A DNA stretch of 64,000 nucleotides, taken from Synechococcus sp. PCC 7335. Its GTDB lineage: Bacteria > Cyanobacteriota > Cyanobacteriia > Phormidesmidales > Phormidesmidaceae. The translations under genes and the position numbers were made by a program. The notes below the pieces were generated by a model, which was not told where the DNA came from, did no database searches, and was given only the letters and a program-made list of their open reading frames with translations. Location of the stretch: contig NZ_DS989904.1 of assembly GCF_000155595.1 (NCBI RefSeq), positions 2,264,312-2,328,311 on the forward strand. The letters are read 5' to 3'. Of the stretch, positions 19,291 to 28,387 are shown piece by piece; position 1 is the first letter of the stretch; each line of letters starts with the position of its first letter.

Positions 19291-19902
19291 ATGGTACAGA
19301 CGCCGCTAAGACCCAATACGCTCTCACTTGAGCTGCCAACAGAACTATTGCTAACGGTGACTGATGAGCAGTTTGAAGTGCTCGCGATCGCAAACCGTGA
19401 GCTGAAACTAGAAAGAACCGCCAAAGGAGAGCTGATAGTGAACCCACCAACCGGATGGGAGACTGGAGAGCGCAACCTTAGCATTGTTGCTCAATTGGGC
19501 ACATGGGTTGAGAATAATTATGTGTTGGGCAAAGGCTTTGAATCCTCAACGGGCTTCAAGTTATCGAACGGTGCTACTCGATCTCCTGATGCGTCCTGGG
19601 TGAGTCAAGCAAGATGGAATGCTTTGAGCGCTGAGCAAAAGCAAGAAACCTTTGCACCTATTTGTCCTGACTTTGTAGTAGAGCTGCGTTCTGACTCGGA
19701 CACGCTAAAACCTCTTCAGGATAAAATGCGTGAGTATATGGACAACGGTGCTAGGTTAGGTTGGCTACTTGACCCAAAGAATAGAAAGGTAGAAGTCTAT
19801 CGAACCGGGCAACCGATGGAAATTTTAGAAGCACCGAGCGAGCTTTCTGGGGAAGATGTTCTGCCCGATTTTGTGCTGAAGCTACGTCGTATTTGGACTT
19901 GA
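19291..19902 (+). CDS. Uma2-family (DUF820) endonuclease-like protein 1
   Basis: A 203-residue Uma2/DUF820 protein with a PD-(D/E)xK-type restriction nuclease fold. This family is greatly expanded in cyanobacteria and its function is unclear. The core motifs are RSPDASWV (~residue 95), PDFVVELRSDSD (~127) and MREYMDNGARLGWLLDPKN. The start lies 6 bp after the stop of the uvrA tail relic and 4 bp separate its stop from the next Uma2 gene, so these plus-strand frames look like one transcription unit. Intact by motif and length. Confidence 0.85.
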   Translation: MVQTPLRPNTLSLELPTELLLTVTDEQFEVLAIANRELKLERTAKGELIVNPPTGWETGERNLSIVAQLGTWVENNYVLGKGFESSTGFKLSNGATRSPDASWVSQARWNALSAEQKQETFAPICPDFVVELRSDSDTLKPLQDKMREYMDNGARLGWLLDPKNRKVEVYRTGQPMEILEAPSELSGEDVLPDFVLKLRRIWT

Positions 19903-19906
19903 CACC

Positions 19907-20497
19907 ATGATTGCCATCCCTCAGCCTCGCCGTATGACTGCTGACGAATACCTCGTATGGGAATCGCGCCAAGAAATTCGCCATGAGTACTGTGATGGCG
20001 AAGTGTTCGCTATGACGGGTGGAACAAAAGGGCACAACAGAGCCGCTTTAAGCTTGTATAGCGAGCTAGTGAGTCAAGTAGATGCGGATGGGTGTGAAAT
20101 CAACATCTCTGATGTCAAGGTCAAGGTAAACGAAGGGCTTTCGTATCGCTATCCCGATCTGGTGGTGAGCTGTGATGAACGCGATAAGAGCGAAGTAGAG
20201 TTCTATCAGTTCCCAAAGTTGATTGCAGAAGTGCTCTCTGATAGCACAGAAAACACAGACCGAGGAGATAAGTTTCAAGAATACATTCAAATTCCGACGC
20301 TTGAAGAGTATGTGTTGGTTAGTACCAAGCGGATGCAGGTAGAGTGTTTTCGGCGTGGGGAAGGGCGGATGTGGTTGTATTTTGCCTACAAAGAAGGTGA
20401 GACGGTTGAGATTGCGAGTATGGGCGTTGAGCTGCCGATTGAGAAGCTGTATCGGAATGTTCGGTTGGATACTGTGGAAGCAGAACAAACTTCGTAG
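19907..20497 (+). CDS. Uma2-family (DUF820) endonuclease-like protein 2
   Basis: A 196-residue second Uma2 protein, not a recent duplicate of its neighbour. It starts with the typical MTADEYLVWE leader. It then has YCDGEVFAMTGG, the catalytic block YPDLVVSCDERD (~residues 84-95), KLIAEVLSDSTE and DKFQEYIQIPTLEEYVLVS. It follows the first Uma2 gene by 4 bp and precedes the NACHT gene by 55 bp on the same strand. It is probably part of the same accessory transcription unit. Substrate and partner are unknown. Confidence 0.87.
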   Translation: MIAIPQPRRMTADEYLVWESRQEIRHEYCDGEVFAMTGGTKGHNRAALSLYSELVSQVDADGCEINISDVKVKVNEGLSYRYPDLVVSCDERDKSEVEFYQFPKLIAEVLSDSTENTDRGDKFQEYIQIPTLEEYVLVSTKRMQVECFRRGEGRMWLYFAYKEGETVEIASMGVELPIEKLYRNVRLDTVEAEQTS

Positions 20498-20552
20498 CTA
20501 GCAATAGGGCATTGCGGTATGCTGCGACTATAAGCTTTGACAGTATGGCAAT

Positions 20553-22262
20553 ATGACTGGCTCTGAACTCCTAATAGGTGCTGCGGCAGAGGGCATTGCC
20601 GCTTTGATCACTGATACGACGAAAGCGGGCAGTAGTAGTGCTATCGCCAATACGATCAAAGGCATCAGAGACAAGAGCAAGCAGACGATCTTTAACGCTT
20701 CTCGAAGATATATAGAGACGTATCAAAAGCGGCACTGTCAGCTAAAGGTTCTTGGAATGCGAGAGCCAGTAAACCTCTCTTCCATCTACACGGGGGTGAA
20801 GCTGCTGGATAGCCAGGATATCTTGCAGTTTGACCCGAGCGCTTTAGAAGAGAATTTTCGGCAAAATCGCTTTCGTGGATACAGTGGTAGAGGTCGCAAG
20901 GACAGAAAACAATCGGGTGTTGCTATTGCGAATCAAAAGCAGTATCTAATGGTGCTGGGTGGGCCGGGTGCGGGAAAGAGCACTTTCTTGAGAAAGGTGG
21001 GTTTGGAGGCGCTGCGGACTTTTTACTACGAGGGTGTAACGTATGAGCCGCGAGTGATTCCGGTACTGCTGGAGCTGAAGCAGTTTGAAGCAAGTGATGT
21101 GAATATTGCCAAGTTCATCGCGGCTGAGTTTGAGACTTGTGGCTTTCCAGAAGCAGAGGCGTTTATGCAGAATGCACTGACGCAGGGGAATTTATTGGTC
21201 ATGTTGGATGGCTTGGATGAAGTGCCGAGTGCCAATCTAGACAACGTGCTAAAGACGATTCGAGACTTTGTAGATCGCTATGACAAGAATCGCTTTATCG
21301 CGTCTTGCCGGGTAGCGGCGGTTGGATATCGCGGTAGTGCGTTTGTGCGATTCAGCAATGTGACGATGGCAGATTTTGATGATGAACAGATTCAGCAGTT
21401 CATCAACAACTGGTTTAGTAGTGAGTCGGATAGAGAACGCGAAACTGCTGAGAAGTGCTGGGAAGTGTTGCAAAAGTCGGAGAATAAAGCCTCAAAAGAG
21501 CTAGCGCATACGCCGCTGCTGCTGACCTATCTATGTTTGGTGTATGACCTTTCTCAGCGCTTTCCAAACAACCGCAGCAGTCTGTACAAAAAGGCGCTGC
21601 GGATATTGCTAGAAGAGTGGGCAGCAGAAAAGCGAATCTTGCGAGATGAGATCTACGAAGGGCTGAGTATAGAACAAGAAGAGATTCTGCTTTCTGAGAT
21701 TGCCTATGACGGGATGGAGGGCGACCAGCTCTTTTTTGATAAGCGGTGGCTGTCTAGTCAAATTAGGAATTTCCTGGCTGGCAATCTGAATGCGCCGAAG
21801 GGATTGGATAGTGAAAAGGTGCTGAATGCGATAGAGGTACGGCAGGGCATCTTGGTAGAGCGAATGGAGAATCAGTACTCTTTCTCTCATCTGACGCTGC
21901 AAGAGTATCTAGCTGCTCAGTATCTAATCGATAACCATGCGTGGAAAGGGCTAGTGCGACAGCATATTACCGACAATCGCTGGCGCGAGATTTTTCTCCT
22001 ATTGCCTGGACTGATGCTAGGTCGCTCAGGCGCAGATAGTTTGCTGCTGGAGATGAAGGTACAGGCCGATAGCTACATCAGTACCCCGCGACTGAAGGCT
22101 CTAATAAACTGGGCAGAAACTGCCATCGACCAATCCGAAGAAAAATTGAAGCCTGCGGCGAAAAGATCTGTTGCTATTTTTCTCGCCCTCGACCGCGCCC
22201 TCGACCGCGCGGAGGCTCGAGCAAAGATATTTCACAGCGTAAATTTTAGTGGCTTAGTGTGA
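20553..22262 (+). CDS. NACHT-domain STAND ATPase, C-terminally interrupted
   Basis: A 569-residue STAND NTPase. The N-terminal ~110 residues resemble the leader of cyanobacterial NACHT proteins (IANTIKGIRDKSKQTIFNAS). The NACHT domain follows, with Walker A GGPGAGKST (~136-144), Walker B LLVMLDGLDEVP (~214-225) and the winged-helix block FSHLTLQEYLAAQYL. It ends in an arginine/alanine/aspartate repeat (ALDRALDRAEAR). Bacterial NACHT proteins often act in antiphage defence. The frame stops at TGA 22260. After a second stop at 22278 the same frame continues through what looks like the missing C-terminal domain. The gene therefore appears to be either decaying or shortened; the ATPase motifs are intact. 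Confidence 0.85.
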   Translation: MTGSELLIGAAAEGIAALITDTTKAGSSSAIANTIKGIRDKSKQTIFNASRRYIETYQKRHCQLKVLGMREPVNLSSIYTGVKLLDSQDILQFDPSALEENFRQNRFRGYSGRGRKDRKQSGVAIANQKQYLMVLGGPGAGKSTFLRKVGLEALRTFYYEGVTYEPRVIPVLLELKQFEASDVNIAKFIAAEFETCGFPEAEAFMQNALTQGNLLVMLDGLDEVPSANLDNVLKTIRDFVDRYDKNRFIASCRVAAVGYRGSAFVRFSNVTMADFDDEQIQQFINNWFSSESDRERETAEKCWEVLQKSENKASKELAHTPLLLTYLCLVYDLSQRFPNNRSSLYKKALRILLEEWAAEKRILRDEIYEGLSIEQEEILLSEIAYDGMEGDQLFFDKRWLSSQIRNFLAGNLNAPKGLDSEKVLNAIEVRQGILVERMENQYSFSHLTLQEYLAAQYLIDNHAWKGLVRQHITDNRWREIFLLLPGLMLGRSGADSLLLEMKVQADSYISTPRLKALINWAETAIDQSEEKLKPAAKRSVAIFLALDRALDRAEARAKIFHSVNFSGLV

Positions 22263-22280
22263 TCGCTCGAAGAAAAATAG

Positions 22281-22550
22281 AACAGCAAACCCAACGAGAA
22301 AGCAAGCCGTGAAGAAAAGAAAGAGTTTATTGAATCTATCTACGGACTCTGGTTCTTTGCACTCGGTATCGATCCCGAAACAGCCTCTTTATCTCTAGAA
22401 GAATCTCAAGCCCTGGCTGATTATCTCTATATCTGTGAGCTAATGATTCGCTGCAAAGAGGGGGCAACCAGAGTATCTTCCGAGGTATGGGAAAGCATCG
22501 AATCACGCATCCTGACCGTACCGACTATCCCCGAAGCAGCTACAGACTAA
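22281..22550 (+). pseudogene. Detached C-terminal domain of the NACHT protein
   Basis: It is in the same frame as the NACHT gene, after TGA (22260) and TAG (22278). It encodes 89 residues including KEFIESIYGLWFFALGID, a helical ADYLYICELMIRCKEGATRV and the closing block SSEVWESIESRILTVPTIP. The RVS..VW..IE.R.L pattern is the usual end of cyanobacterial NACHT proteins. No start codon precedes the conserved part. Two stops separate it from the ATPase, so it is most likely untranslated. Confidence 0.7.
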
Positions 22551-22663
22551 GTGAGCTACAAACTAGATGGAGTTACTGATTCTATCAATCACATGCTCAG
22601 TTACGGGCTGCGATCATCATCAACGGTGGTAAGTCACATAGAACGGCACCTCGTAAACGCGCC

Positions 22664-23332
22664 TTACAGGCTCAAAGACTCAATCCAATCACCTAGCCCG
22701 CTCAAAATTAGCTGTACGCCAATCGCCATCACAAACAGACCCAGTAGCCGACTGAGTGCCTGAATTCCTCCGGCACCTAACCACTTGAGCAACAGAGAAG
22801 AAGAGCGTAGGGCAACGTAAATGATCAGACCGATCAAACCAATGGCAATGACAACTGCTAGCAAGTTTTGGGCTGTTTCAACCGTGCCTGCGCCTCGACT
22901 CGCTTCAGCCGCTAGCCCCAGAACTACTGCGATGGAGCCCGGTCCGGCCAGGAGAGGAATGGTCATAGGCATGAACGAGATATCTTTATGCTCGCCTGCT
23001 TTTTGAGCCGCGTCTTGGTTTTCTAGCTCGCTCATCTTCGACTCGGCATTCATCGTATTCCAAGCTGCATGGAAGACGACAATGCCCCCTGCAATCCGCA
23101 CCACCTCTAGCGAGATGCCAAAGAACCGAAGAATTCCACCACCGACGAGCAAAAAACTAATGAGCAAAAAGATCACATTCAGCGCGATCCGCCGAGCATA
23201 GCTATGTCGAAGCGATTGTGGAACCCCTGCGGTCAATACTAGAAAGACAGGGACGCTGCCAATCGGGTCCATGACGGGAAATAGCGCCGCAATACTTCCT
23301 AGAATAAAGTCAGCAAAGTCTCTAATAGGCAT
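22664..23332 (-). CDS. MarC-family integral membrane protein
   Basis: A 222-residue MarC/UPF0056 inner-membrane protein with about six transmembrane helices. Recognisable are ALFPVMDPIGSVPVFL near the N-terminus, PMTIPLLAGPGSIAVVLGL in the middle and SRLLGLFVMAIGVQLILSG at the end. The family transport function is not established, despite its name (multiple antibiotic resistance). The ATG is preceded by a GAGG-type ribosome binding site. It is the last of a minus-strand run that includes the acetyltransferase and a small membrane protein upstream. Confidence 0.9.
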   Translation of the reverse strand: MPIRDFADFILGSIAALFPVMDPIGSVPVFLVLTAGVPQSLRHSYARRIALNVIFLLISFLLVGGGILRFFGISLEVVRIAGGIVVFHAAWNTMNAESKMSELENQDAAQKAGEHKDISFMPMTIPLLAGPGSIAVVLGLAAEASRGAGTVETAQNLLAVVIAIGLIGLIIYVALRSSSLLLKWLGAGGIQALSRLLGLFVMAIGVQLILSGLGDWIESLSL

Positions 23333-23381
23333 CAGCCAACCTCAAGCAAACAGGCAATTACGATCAATGGGAACTTACCTC

Positions 23382-23873
23382 TTAGAATCTGTACAGCATC
23401 GTAAAAGAAACGCCACCGGCTCGATTTGTCACCTCAGAGCCAGCAAATTTTACAAATCCAGTCCGCTCATATAGCCTTAGCGCCGGATTATCCTGGCGAA
23501 TACTCAAGCACACTGCGGGAAAATGAGGCCGAGCTAGCTGCAAGATCTTTGACAGCAAAACCGTCCCAATCCCTTGGCCGCGCATTCGGGGTACCACCGC
23601 GATCGCCAATTCTGGAATATCGTCGGACACATACCCATAGCCTTGGTTTTCCGCTGACCATAGCCGAACCCAAGCAGCGCCAACCGCAGCTTTGTCCTGT
23701 TTAGCAATCACGCCTAGATCACCTGCTCTACCCCACTCTAAAACGTATTGGGCCAAATCAGGATTAGCTTTGACCGCTTCCACCGATGACTCGTGGGCCG
23801 CATGCATTAGCATTTCCCATAGGACGGGTTCGTCATCGACCTCTAGGGGAGAAACTAGAAAGTTAGCCTTCAT
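23382..23873 (-). CDS. GNAT-family N-acetyltransferase
   Basis: A 163-residue GNAT acetyltransferase. The acetyl-CoA loop is RMRGQGIGTVLL (~residues 96-107, R-x-x-G-x-G/A). It is preceded by beta-4 (ELAIAVVP) and followed by LSIRQDNPALRLYERTGF, the typical motif B. The acceptor substrate cannot be predicted. It starts 5 bp after the stop of the membrane protein gene upstream, so the two are probably co-transcribed. Confidence 0.85.
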   Translation of the reverse strand: MKANFLVSPLEVDDEPVLWEMLMHAAHESSVEAVKANPDLAQYVLEWGRAGDLGVIAKQDKAAVGAAWVRLWSAENQGYGYVSDDIPELAIAVVPRMRGQGIGTVLLSKILQLARPHFPAVCLSIRQDNPALRLYERTGFVKFAGSEVTNRAGGVSFTMLYRF

Positions 23874-23878
23874 CTTTC

Positions 23879-24280
23879 TTAGAATCGTCGCCCTTCGCGG
23901 TAGGTGTACATATTGATAGCTGCGATCGCAAAACAGATCATAAAGATCATCAGCCGAATCCCATAGATTGGTTCATTGATCAACCTGCCATCCTCAAAGA
24001 GTGGCGTTAGAGAAGGCTCCATCTTTGCCAACAGAAAACCACAGGCGAACGCTAAGATTGTCGACATCGCCTGTGAGAATTTCCTAATCTCTTGACTGGT
24101 AGTGGGGGCAATCAAGAAACCTACTAACCAACCTGTTGCCCAGCCCGCGGTTCCAATCAAAACCGTCTGGGCAAAGCCGGTATCGTTTAGCTCTTGATGA
24201 ACCGTGCGCGCAATCCAAAGCACGATTCCAAAGACGACAAACCCAATCAATAAACCCGCCAGAGACCGCGTTTGATTCAT
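23879..24280 (-). CDS. Hypothetical membrane protein, four TM segments
   Basis: A 133-residue protein with about four hydrophobic segments: LAGLLIGFVVFGIVLWIA, VLIGTAGWATGWLVGFLIA, ILAFACGFLLA and LMIFMICFAIAAINMY. It has a short charged C-terminus (YREGRRF). No family is recognised. It lies 39 bp after the ABC permease and 5 bp before the acetyltransferase on the same strand. Confidence 0.75.
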   Translation of the reverse strand: MNQTRSLAGLLIGFVVFGIVLWIARTVHQELNDTGFAQTVLIGTAGWATGWLVGFLIAPTTSQEIRKFSQAMSTILAFACGFLLAKMEPSLTPLFEDGRLINEPIYGIRLMIFMICFAIAAINMYTYREGRRF

Positions 24281-24319
24281 ATGAAATCGTCCATTAACGT
24301 AGTCTAAGCAAAGCCAAGT

Positions 24320-25375
24320 CTAATTTAATCGTGATAGCTTAATTCGAGGATCGACAAAAGACAGCGCGAGATCTGCTAGCAAATTGCCCAAAATCAGCAT
24401 TACCGCGCCTAGTACTAAACTCGCCATAATCAAGAACAAATCCTGGGTTTGTACCGCTGCTAGCGTTAGCTGCCCTAGCCCTGGCCAGCTAAAATAATTT
24501 TCTACAATAAAAGAACCACTCAGCAAACTCGAAAATTCGAAGCCTAATATTGTAATTAAAGGGTTGATTGCATTTCGTAGCGCATGCACATAGATGACTT
24601 TGCTTTCTGAGAGCCCTTTTGCCCTGGCCGTCTGGATATAGTCTTGACGCAAGACATCTAGTAGCTGCCCGCGCATGAGTCTTTGTAGGCCGGCAAAACT
24701 AGTGATGCTAAGTGCGAGTGTCGGTAAAATCAGATGCCAACCAATATCTAACAGCTTTCCTATCCAATTGAGATCTTCGTGGAAAAGACTGGTCCGCCCG
24801 CCAACTGGAAAGAGCGGCGTTGTTAGCTGCGCGAAGAAGAGTAGCAACAGACCTGTGATAATTGTTGGGAAGCCCTGACCAATGTAGCTGAGGACTCGCA
24901 GTGTGCGATCTATGAGGTTGTTTTGGTTGACTGCGCTGATAATGCCTAGCGGAATCGCGATCGCCCAGGTCACAAAGATAGACGCTGCAGAGAGGAGGAT
25001 TGTATTGGGGACTCGCTCCCACAAAAGCTCTAGAGCGGGTCTTTGATAGGCAAAGCTAATGCCAAAGTCAAACTCGGTGACGACTTGTCTTAGCCAAAGA
25101 AAGTACTGCTTCCAGACCGGCTGGTCTAGACCAAAACGAGTTTCTAGATCGGCAATCGTTTCGGGGGAGATTTGTGGATTTTGACGAAACGGCGTTAAGA
25201 AGTCGCCGGGTGCTAGCTGTACGACTAGGAAACTAAACGCTGTAGCTAGTAGCAGCGTCAAAAGACCCTGCAATACCCGTTTCACAACATAGCGAGTCGT
25301 TTCACCGAGAAAAAAATCACGTAGCAGCGAGCCTGCATTGTTGTTGACAGAAAGCTGTTGAGAAGAGGGAGTCAT
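24320..25375 (-). CDS. Oligopeptide/dipeptide-type ABC transporter permease (DppB/OppB family)
   Basis: A 351-residue permease of the binding-protein-dependent family. The N-terminal TM segment precedes the APGD motif (VVQLAPGDFLTPF). A glycine-rich membrane block (GQGFPTIITGLLLLFFAQL) follows. The EAA loop that contacts the ATPase is DYIQTARAKGLSESKVIYVH (~residues 247-266). The C-terminal ENYFSWPGLGQLTLAA is typical of DppB. Its partner permease, ATPases and binding protein are not adjacent, as is common for scattered cyanobacterial peptide or nickel transporters. The substrate is unknown. Confidence 0.88.
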   Translation of the reverse strand: MTPSSQQLSVNNNAGSLLRDFFLGETTRYVVKRVLQGLLTLLLATAFSFLVVQLAPGDFLTPFRQNPQISPETIADLETRFGLDQPVWKQYFLWLRQVVTEFDFGISFAYQRPALELLWERVPNTILLSAASIFVTWAIAIPLGIISAVNQNNLIDRTLRVLSYIGQGFPTIITGLLLLFFAQLTTPLFPVGGRTSLFHEDLNWIGKLLDIGWHLILPTLALSITSFAGLQRLMRGQLLDVLRQDYIQTARAKGLSESKVIYVHALRNAINPLITILGFEFSSLLSGSFIVENYFSWPGLGQLTLAAVQTQDLFLIMASLVLGAVMLILGNLLADLALSFVDPRIKLSRLN

Positions 25376-25418
25376 ATCAGGCCGGTCAGATAGTGCTTTG
25401 AGCTAGGCTACATTTTAG

Positions 25419-25581
25419 GTAAATAGCGTCTTGTAAATAGTGCCTTTTGTAAACAGCGCCTTGAGCAAATTTGTTCTAGGCATTTGTTCTAAGCATTTGC
25501 AGCGCCACCGCGCTTAGTCTGTGATGCTTCATCCATAAGTTTCAATACGCGAGTCTCAATACGCAAGCTTCAATACGTGAG
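25419..25581. repeat. Three families of short tandem repeats upstream of the ABC permease
   Basis: The gap between the permease and apt holds three adjacent short tandems. They are gtaaatagcgtctt-type (25419-25432, 25433-25448, 25449-25462), tttgttctaggca-type (25470-25482, 25483-25495) and ttcaatacgcgag-type (25541-25553, 25554-25567, 25568-25581). The last runs over the apt stop codon. Copies differ by one to three bases. Confidence 0.75.
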
Positions 25582-26085
25582 CAAACTCATCACGGGTATG
25601 TCAGCAGGCAGTTTGTCGCGCCCTGCCAACCCTTCTAGCTCAATGACAAAACTAAAGCCAGCAACGGTGCCTCCTGCCTTTTCAACCAGTTCTGCGGCTG
25701 CGGCTGCTGTTCCGCCTGTCGCGAGTAAATCATCGACGATCAGTACCTTAGTGCCAGGTGTAAACGCATCCTGGTGAACCTCTAGTTGATCTTCTCCGTA
25801 TTCTAGAGCGTAAGCCACCGTGTGAACTTCTCTAGGCAATTTGCCAGCCTTGCGAATAGGCACAAATCCCTGCGACATCTGACGAGCTACCGGCATGCCA
25901 AAAATGAATCCCCGTGACTCGATTCCGGCAATGATCTCAGGTGAGACGCTATTTGCTTTGATACAAAGCTCCGATACTGCGTGATCCAACCCTGCTGGAT
26001 CTTGTAGCAGGGTAGTGATGTCTCGAAAGATGATGCCTGGCTGTGGAAAGTCTGGAATGTCTGTAATCAGAGCCTTTAGATCCAT
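25570..26085 (-). CDS. apt: Adenine phosphoribosyltransferase
   Basis: Makes AMP from adenine and PRPP for purine salvage. With ATG 26085 as start it has 171 residues, as usual in cyanobacteria. Key blocks are DFPQPGIIFRDITTLLQDP, IAGIESRGFIFG, the flexible-loop region RKAGKLPREV and the PRPP site VLIVDDLLATGGTAAAAAEL. A GTG nine bases upstream (26094) is also possible, but AAGGGG has better spacing to the ATG. The gene follows corA on the same strand after 119 bp, and its last codons overlap one of the short tandem repeats. Confidence 0.93.
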   Translation of the reverse strand: MDLKALITDIPDFPQPGIIFRDITTLLQDPAGLDHAVSELCIKANSVSPEIIAGIESRGFIFGMPVARQMSQGFVPIRKAGKLPREVHTVAYALEYGEDQLEVHQDAFTPGTKVLIVDDLLATGGTAAAAAELVEKAGGTVAGFSFVIELEGLAGRDKLPADIPVMSLLTY

Positions 26086-26204
26086 CGTGGGCACCCCTTT
26101 TGTGGATAGTTGCAGTTAGTTGGCATGGTTGAAGCCGATTAATCACAGGCATCTTAGCAGGCAGCGGCAAAGTAGGTTAAGTATCACGTTTGCTAGCATG
26201 GTTT

Positions 26205-27416
26205 TCATCCTTTGGGTAAGTGGGTACCCGTTGTGTTGTTAAACCAGCCCTTACGCCAGAAGTAGTAAGACAAGCCAAGCGCGATCGCAATCATCATTGC
26301 CCAACACAATGGGTAGCCCCAATACAGATCTAGCTCTGGCATATTCCAAGGGGAAGCGGCGGAATTGAAATTCATGCCATAGACGCCAACGATAAATGTC
26401 AGTGGAATAAAGATAGACGAAATTACTGTTAGCGTTTTCATGACCTCATTCATGCGATTGCTAACTGAGGATAGATAGACATCCATCAGGTTTGCGGTTA
26501 GCTCCCGGTAGGTTTCTACGATATCTAGGACCTGCACCACATGGTCGTAGCAGTCTTGTAGATAGACTCGCACCTCAGGGCGAATCAGCGTACTGCTATC
26601 GCGCACAAGTCTGCTTAGCGCATTTCGCTGAGGCCATATCGAGCGACGTAGACTCATCAGCTCTCTTCTAGCCTGGTATATCTTTTGGACTGTCTGTTCG
26701 CTCGGATTGAAAATCACCTCGTCTTCTAGCGATTCGATATATTCGCCATAGTCTTCTAGCACAGGAAAATAAGCATCGATCACAGCATCGAGTAACGCGT
26801 AGGTTAGATAGTCCACGCCTTCAGCGCGAATAAACCCCTGCCCAGTCCGAATCCGATTACGCACCGCATTCAAGCAATCTTGATCTGGCTCTTCTTGCAC
26901 GGTCAACAGATAGTTCTGACCTAATACAAAGCTAAGCTGCTCGCTATTAAAGCGATTCTCACCTTTATCAGCGTCTGGATTTAGCATCACCATGCGAGTG
27001 ATAATCAGTAGCTGCTCGCCGTAGTACTCGATCTTGGGTCTTTGAGGAACGTTGACAACGTCTTCAAGGACGAGCGGATGTAGATGAAAAACTTTGCCTA
27101 GGCGATTGAGGACATCTGCGTTGCCTAGGCCCTGTAAATCTATCCAAGAGACCGACTCAGAATTTAGATGGATAGCCGCTTCTTCAGGCGATCGCAGCCT
27201 TCTGCGAGTAGCGGCCTTAGCGCTGTAGTCAATTAACATTAGCTCGGTAGGTGAAGCATCTTCATCAATGACGAGTGTGCCTGGGGCCATTCCTATCTCA
27301 TCGTAGTGATAGTCCCAGTGGCGGCGCTCCTCCTCTTCTTTGCCTTCTTCTATGCTTGGAGGCACAGGCTTATTGGTCCACTTATCTACTCGCTGCTTTT
27401 TGGGATTCTGGTTCAT
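26205..27416 (-). CDS. corA: Magnesium/cobalt transporter CorA
   Basis: A 403-residue CorA channel for Mg2+. A large cytoplasmic N-terminal funnel domain, including LVLEDVVNVPQRPKIEYYG, is followed by the long stalk helix. The first transmembrane helix ends in the signature YGMNF (~residue 345), and a second helix (GYPLCWAMMIAIALGLSYYF) precedes a short basic tail. The first ~45 residues are a charged extension (EEGKEEEERRHWD) longer than in E. coli CorA, common in cyanobacterial members. Confidence 0.94.
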   Translation of the reverse strand: MNQNPKKQRVDKWTNKPVPPSIEEGKEEEERRHWDYHYDEIGMAPGTLVIDEDASPTELMLIDYSAKAATRRRLRSPEEAAIHLNSESVSWIDLQGLGNADVLNRLGKVFHLHPLVLEDVVNVPQRPKIEYYGEQLLIITRMVMLNPDADKGENRFNSEQLSFVLGQNYLLTVQEEPDQDCLNAVRNRIRTGQGFIRAEGVDYLTYALLDAVIDAYFPVLEDYGEYIESLEDEVIFNPSEQTVQKIYQARRELMSLRRSIWPQRNALSRLVRDSSTLIRPEVRVYLQDCYDHVVQVLDIVETYRELTANLMDVYLSSVSNRMNEVMKTLTVISSIFIPLTFIVGVYGMNFNSAASPWNMPELDLYWGYPLCWAMMIAIALGLSYYFWRKGWFNNTTGTHLPKG

Positions 27417-27523
27417 AGGGGTTTTCTTTGAGGCACAGGGAAGGGCTGGTAAGGCCTCAAAACAATATAAGTGCTAGGCCGTAGTACTAATAGTTCTACT
27501 AATACCTAAACTTATTGCCCCCA

Positions 27524-28387
27524 CTAATCTGGCAGCACATAGGCAGGTGCTTCTGCAAGCGTTACCTCATTGAGTTGGCGAACCTTTAGATCCTGGTAGA
27601 AGTTTTCTTGTAATAGCTCTACTTTTGATTGTGAGGTCAGAAACAACAGCCCCCAGAAGACACCTACTTTCTCATGCTTGTAGTCTGCTTCTGTAAGTTC
27701 GCCTTTGATGGGTCCGCCTAGGATATCCGGTCGAAAGCTAGTCCACTGCGTGAGTAATAGCTCAAAGTCCATCCAATTGATCGCATCTTCAAATACATCA
27801 CTCCAGTGATTTTCGAGAAAGGCGTTGAGCGCATCGGCGATTTCGTTGAGATTTTCCTGGTGAGCTAGCTCGGATATGGCACGAACGGCTTCTCTTTTGG
27901 AATGGGGTTTGGGGCGATGCGATCGCGCTCTTAAAGGCTCACTCATCGCTGCTGCAATCGACTCTAATTGTTCGATTAGCTCGGCTAGCGTCACCTGACG
28001 CTTTGCCGGCGGCGGCGCAACCGGTCTACGATGAATGTGTCTTTCTAGATTTTTCGGTAGCTCGGTATCGTCATATTCCTCACTATCCTCAAAATAGTCT
28101 TCTTCAAAGTCTTCTTCAGCTTGTTCTAATTCATGACGCACCAAGGTATCTGCTTTTAGCAACACCAGCATGGAAGCATACAAGAAAGCTTGCCCAGATT
28201 CATTTAAGCTCGATTCGTAAGAAGATCGACCCTGCTCCGTGGGTTGGACAGCGGCTGGCTTTTCTTTCAACGTCTTCAAAAAGCGATCAATCACCTCTAT
28301 CACCTGTACGTCCCAGGGATCGATTTCTCCCTTCTCAGCCAGGTCTATGAGGAACGCGATCGCACTTTGAGCCAAAGAGCTAGACAT
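27524..28387 (-). CDS. scpA: Segregation and condensation protein A
   Basis: A kleisin subunit of the bacterial SMC complex, 287 residues. The N-terminal SMC-neck binding helix region is IAFLIDLAEKGEIDPWDVQV, followed by FLYASMLVLLKAD. An acidic insert (EQAEEDFEEDYFEDSEEYDD) and linker separate it from the C-terminal winged-helix (KVGVFWGLLFLTSQSKVELLQ), which contacts the SMC head. scpB and smc are not adjacent. Upstream lie ~415 bp of repeat-containing noncoding DNA. Confidence 0.87.
   Translation of the reverse strand: MSSSLAQSAIAFLIDLAEKGEIDPWDVQVIEVIDRFLKTLKEKPAAVQPTEQGRSSYESSLNESGQAFLYASMLVLLKADTLVRHELEQAEEDFEEDYFEDSEEYDDTELPKNLERHIHRRPVAPPPAKRQVTLAELIEQLESIAAAMSEPLRARSHRPKPHSKREAVRAISELAHQENLNEIADALNAFLENHWSDVFEDAINWMDFELLLTQWTSFRPDILGGPIKGELTEADYKHEKVGVFWGLLFLTSQSKVELLQENFYQDLKVRQLNEVTLAEAPAYVLPD

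Noticed and set aside
25419-25581. CRISPR-like array
   Set aside because: Repeats are 13-16 bp, directly adjacent without spacers, and belong to three different families.
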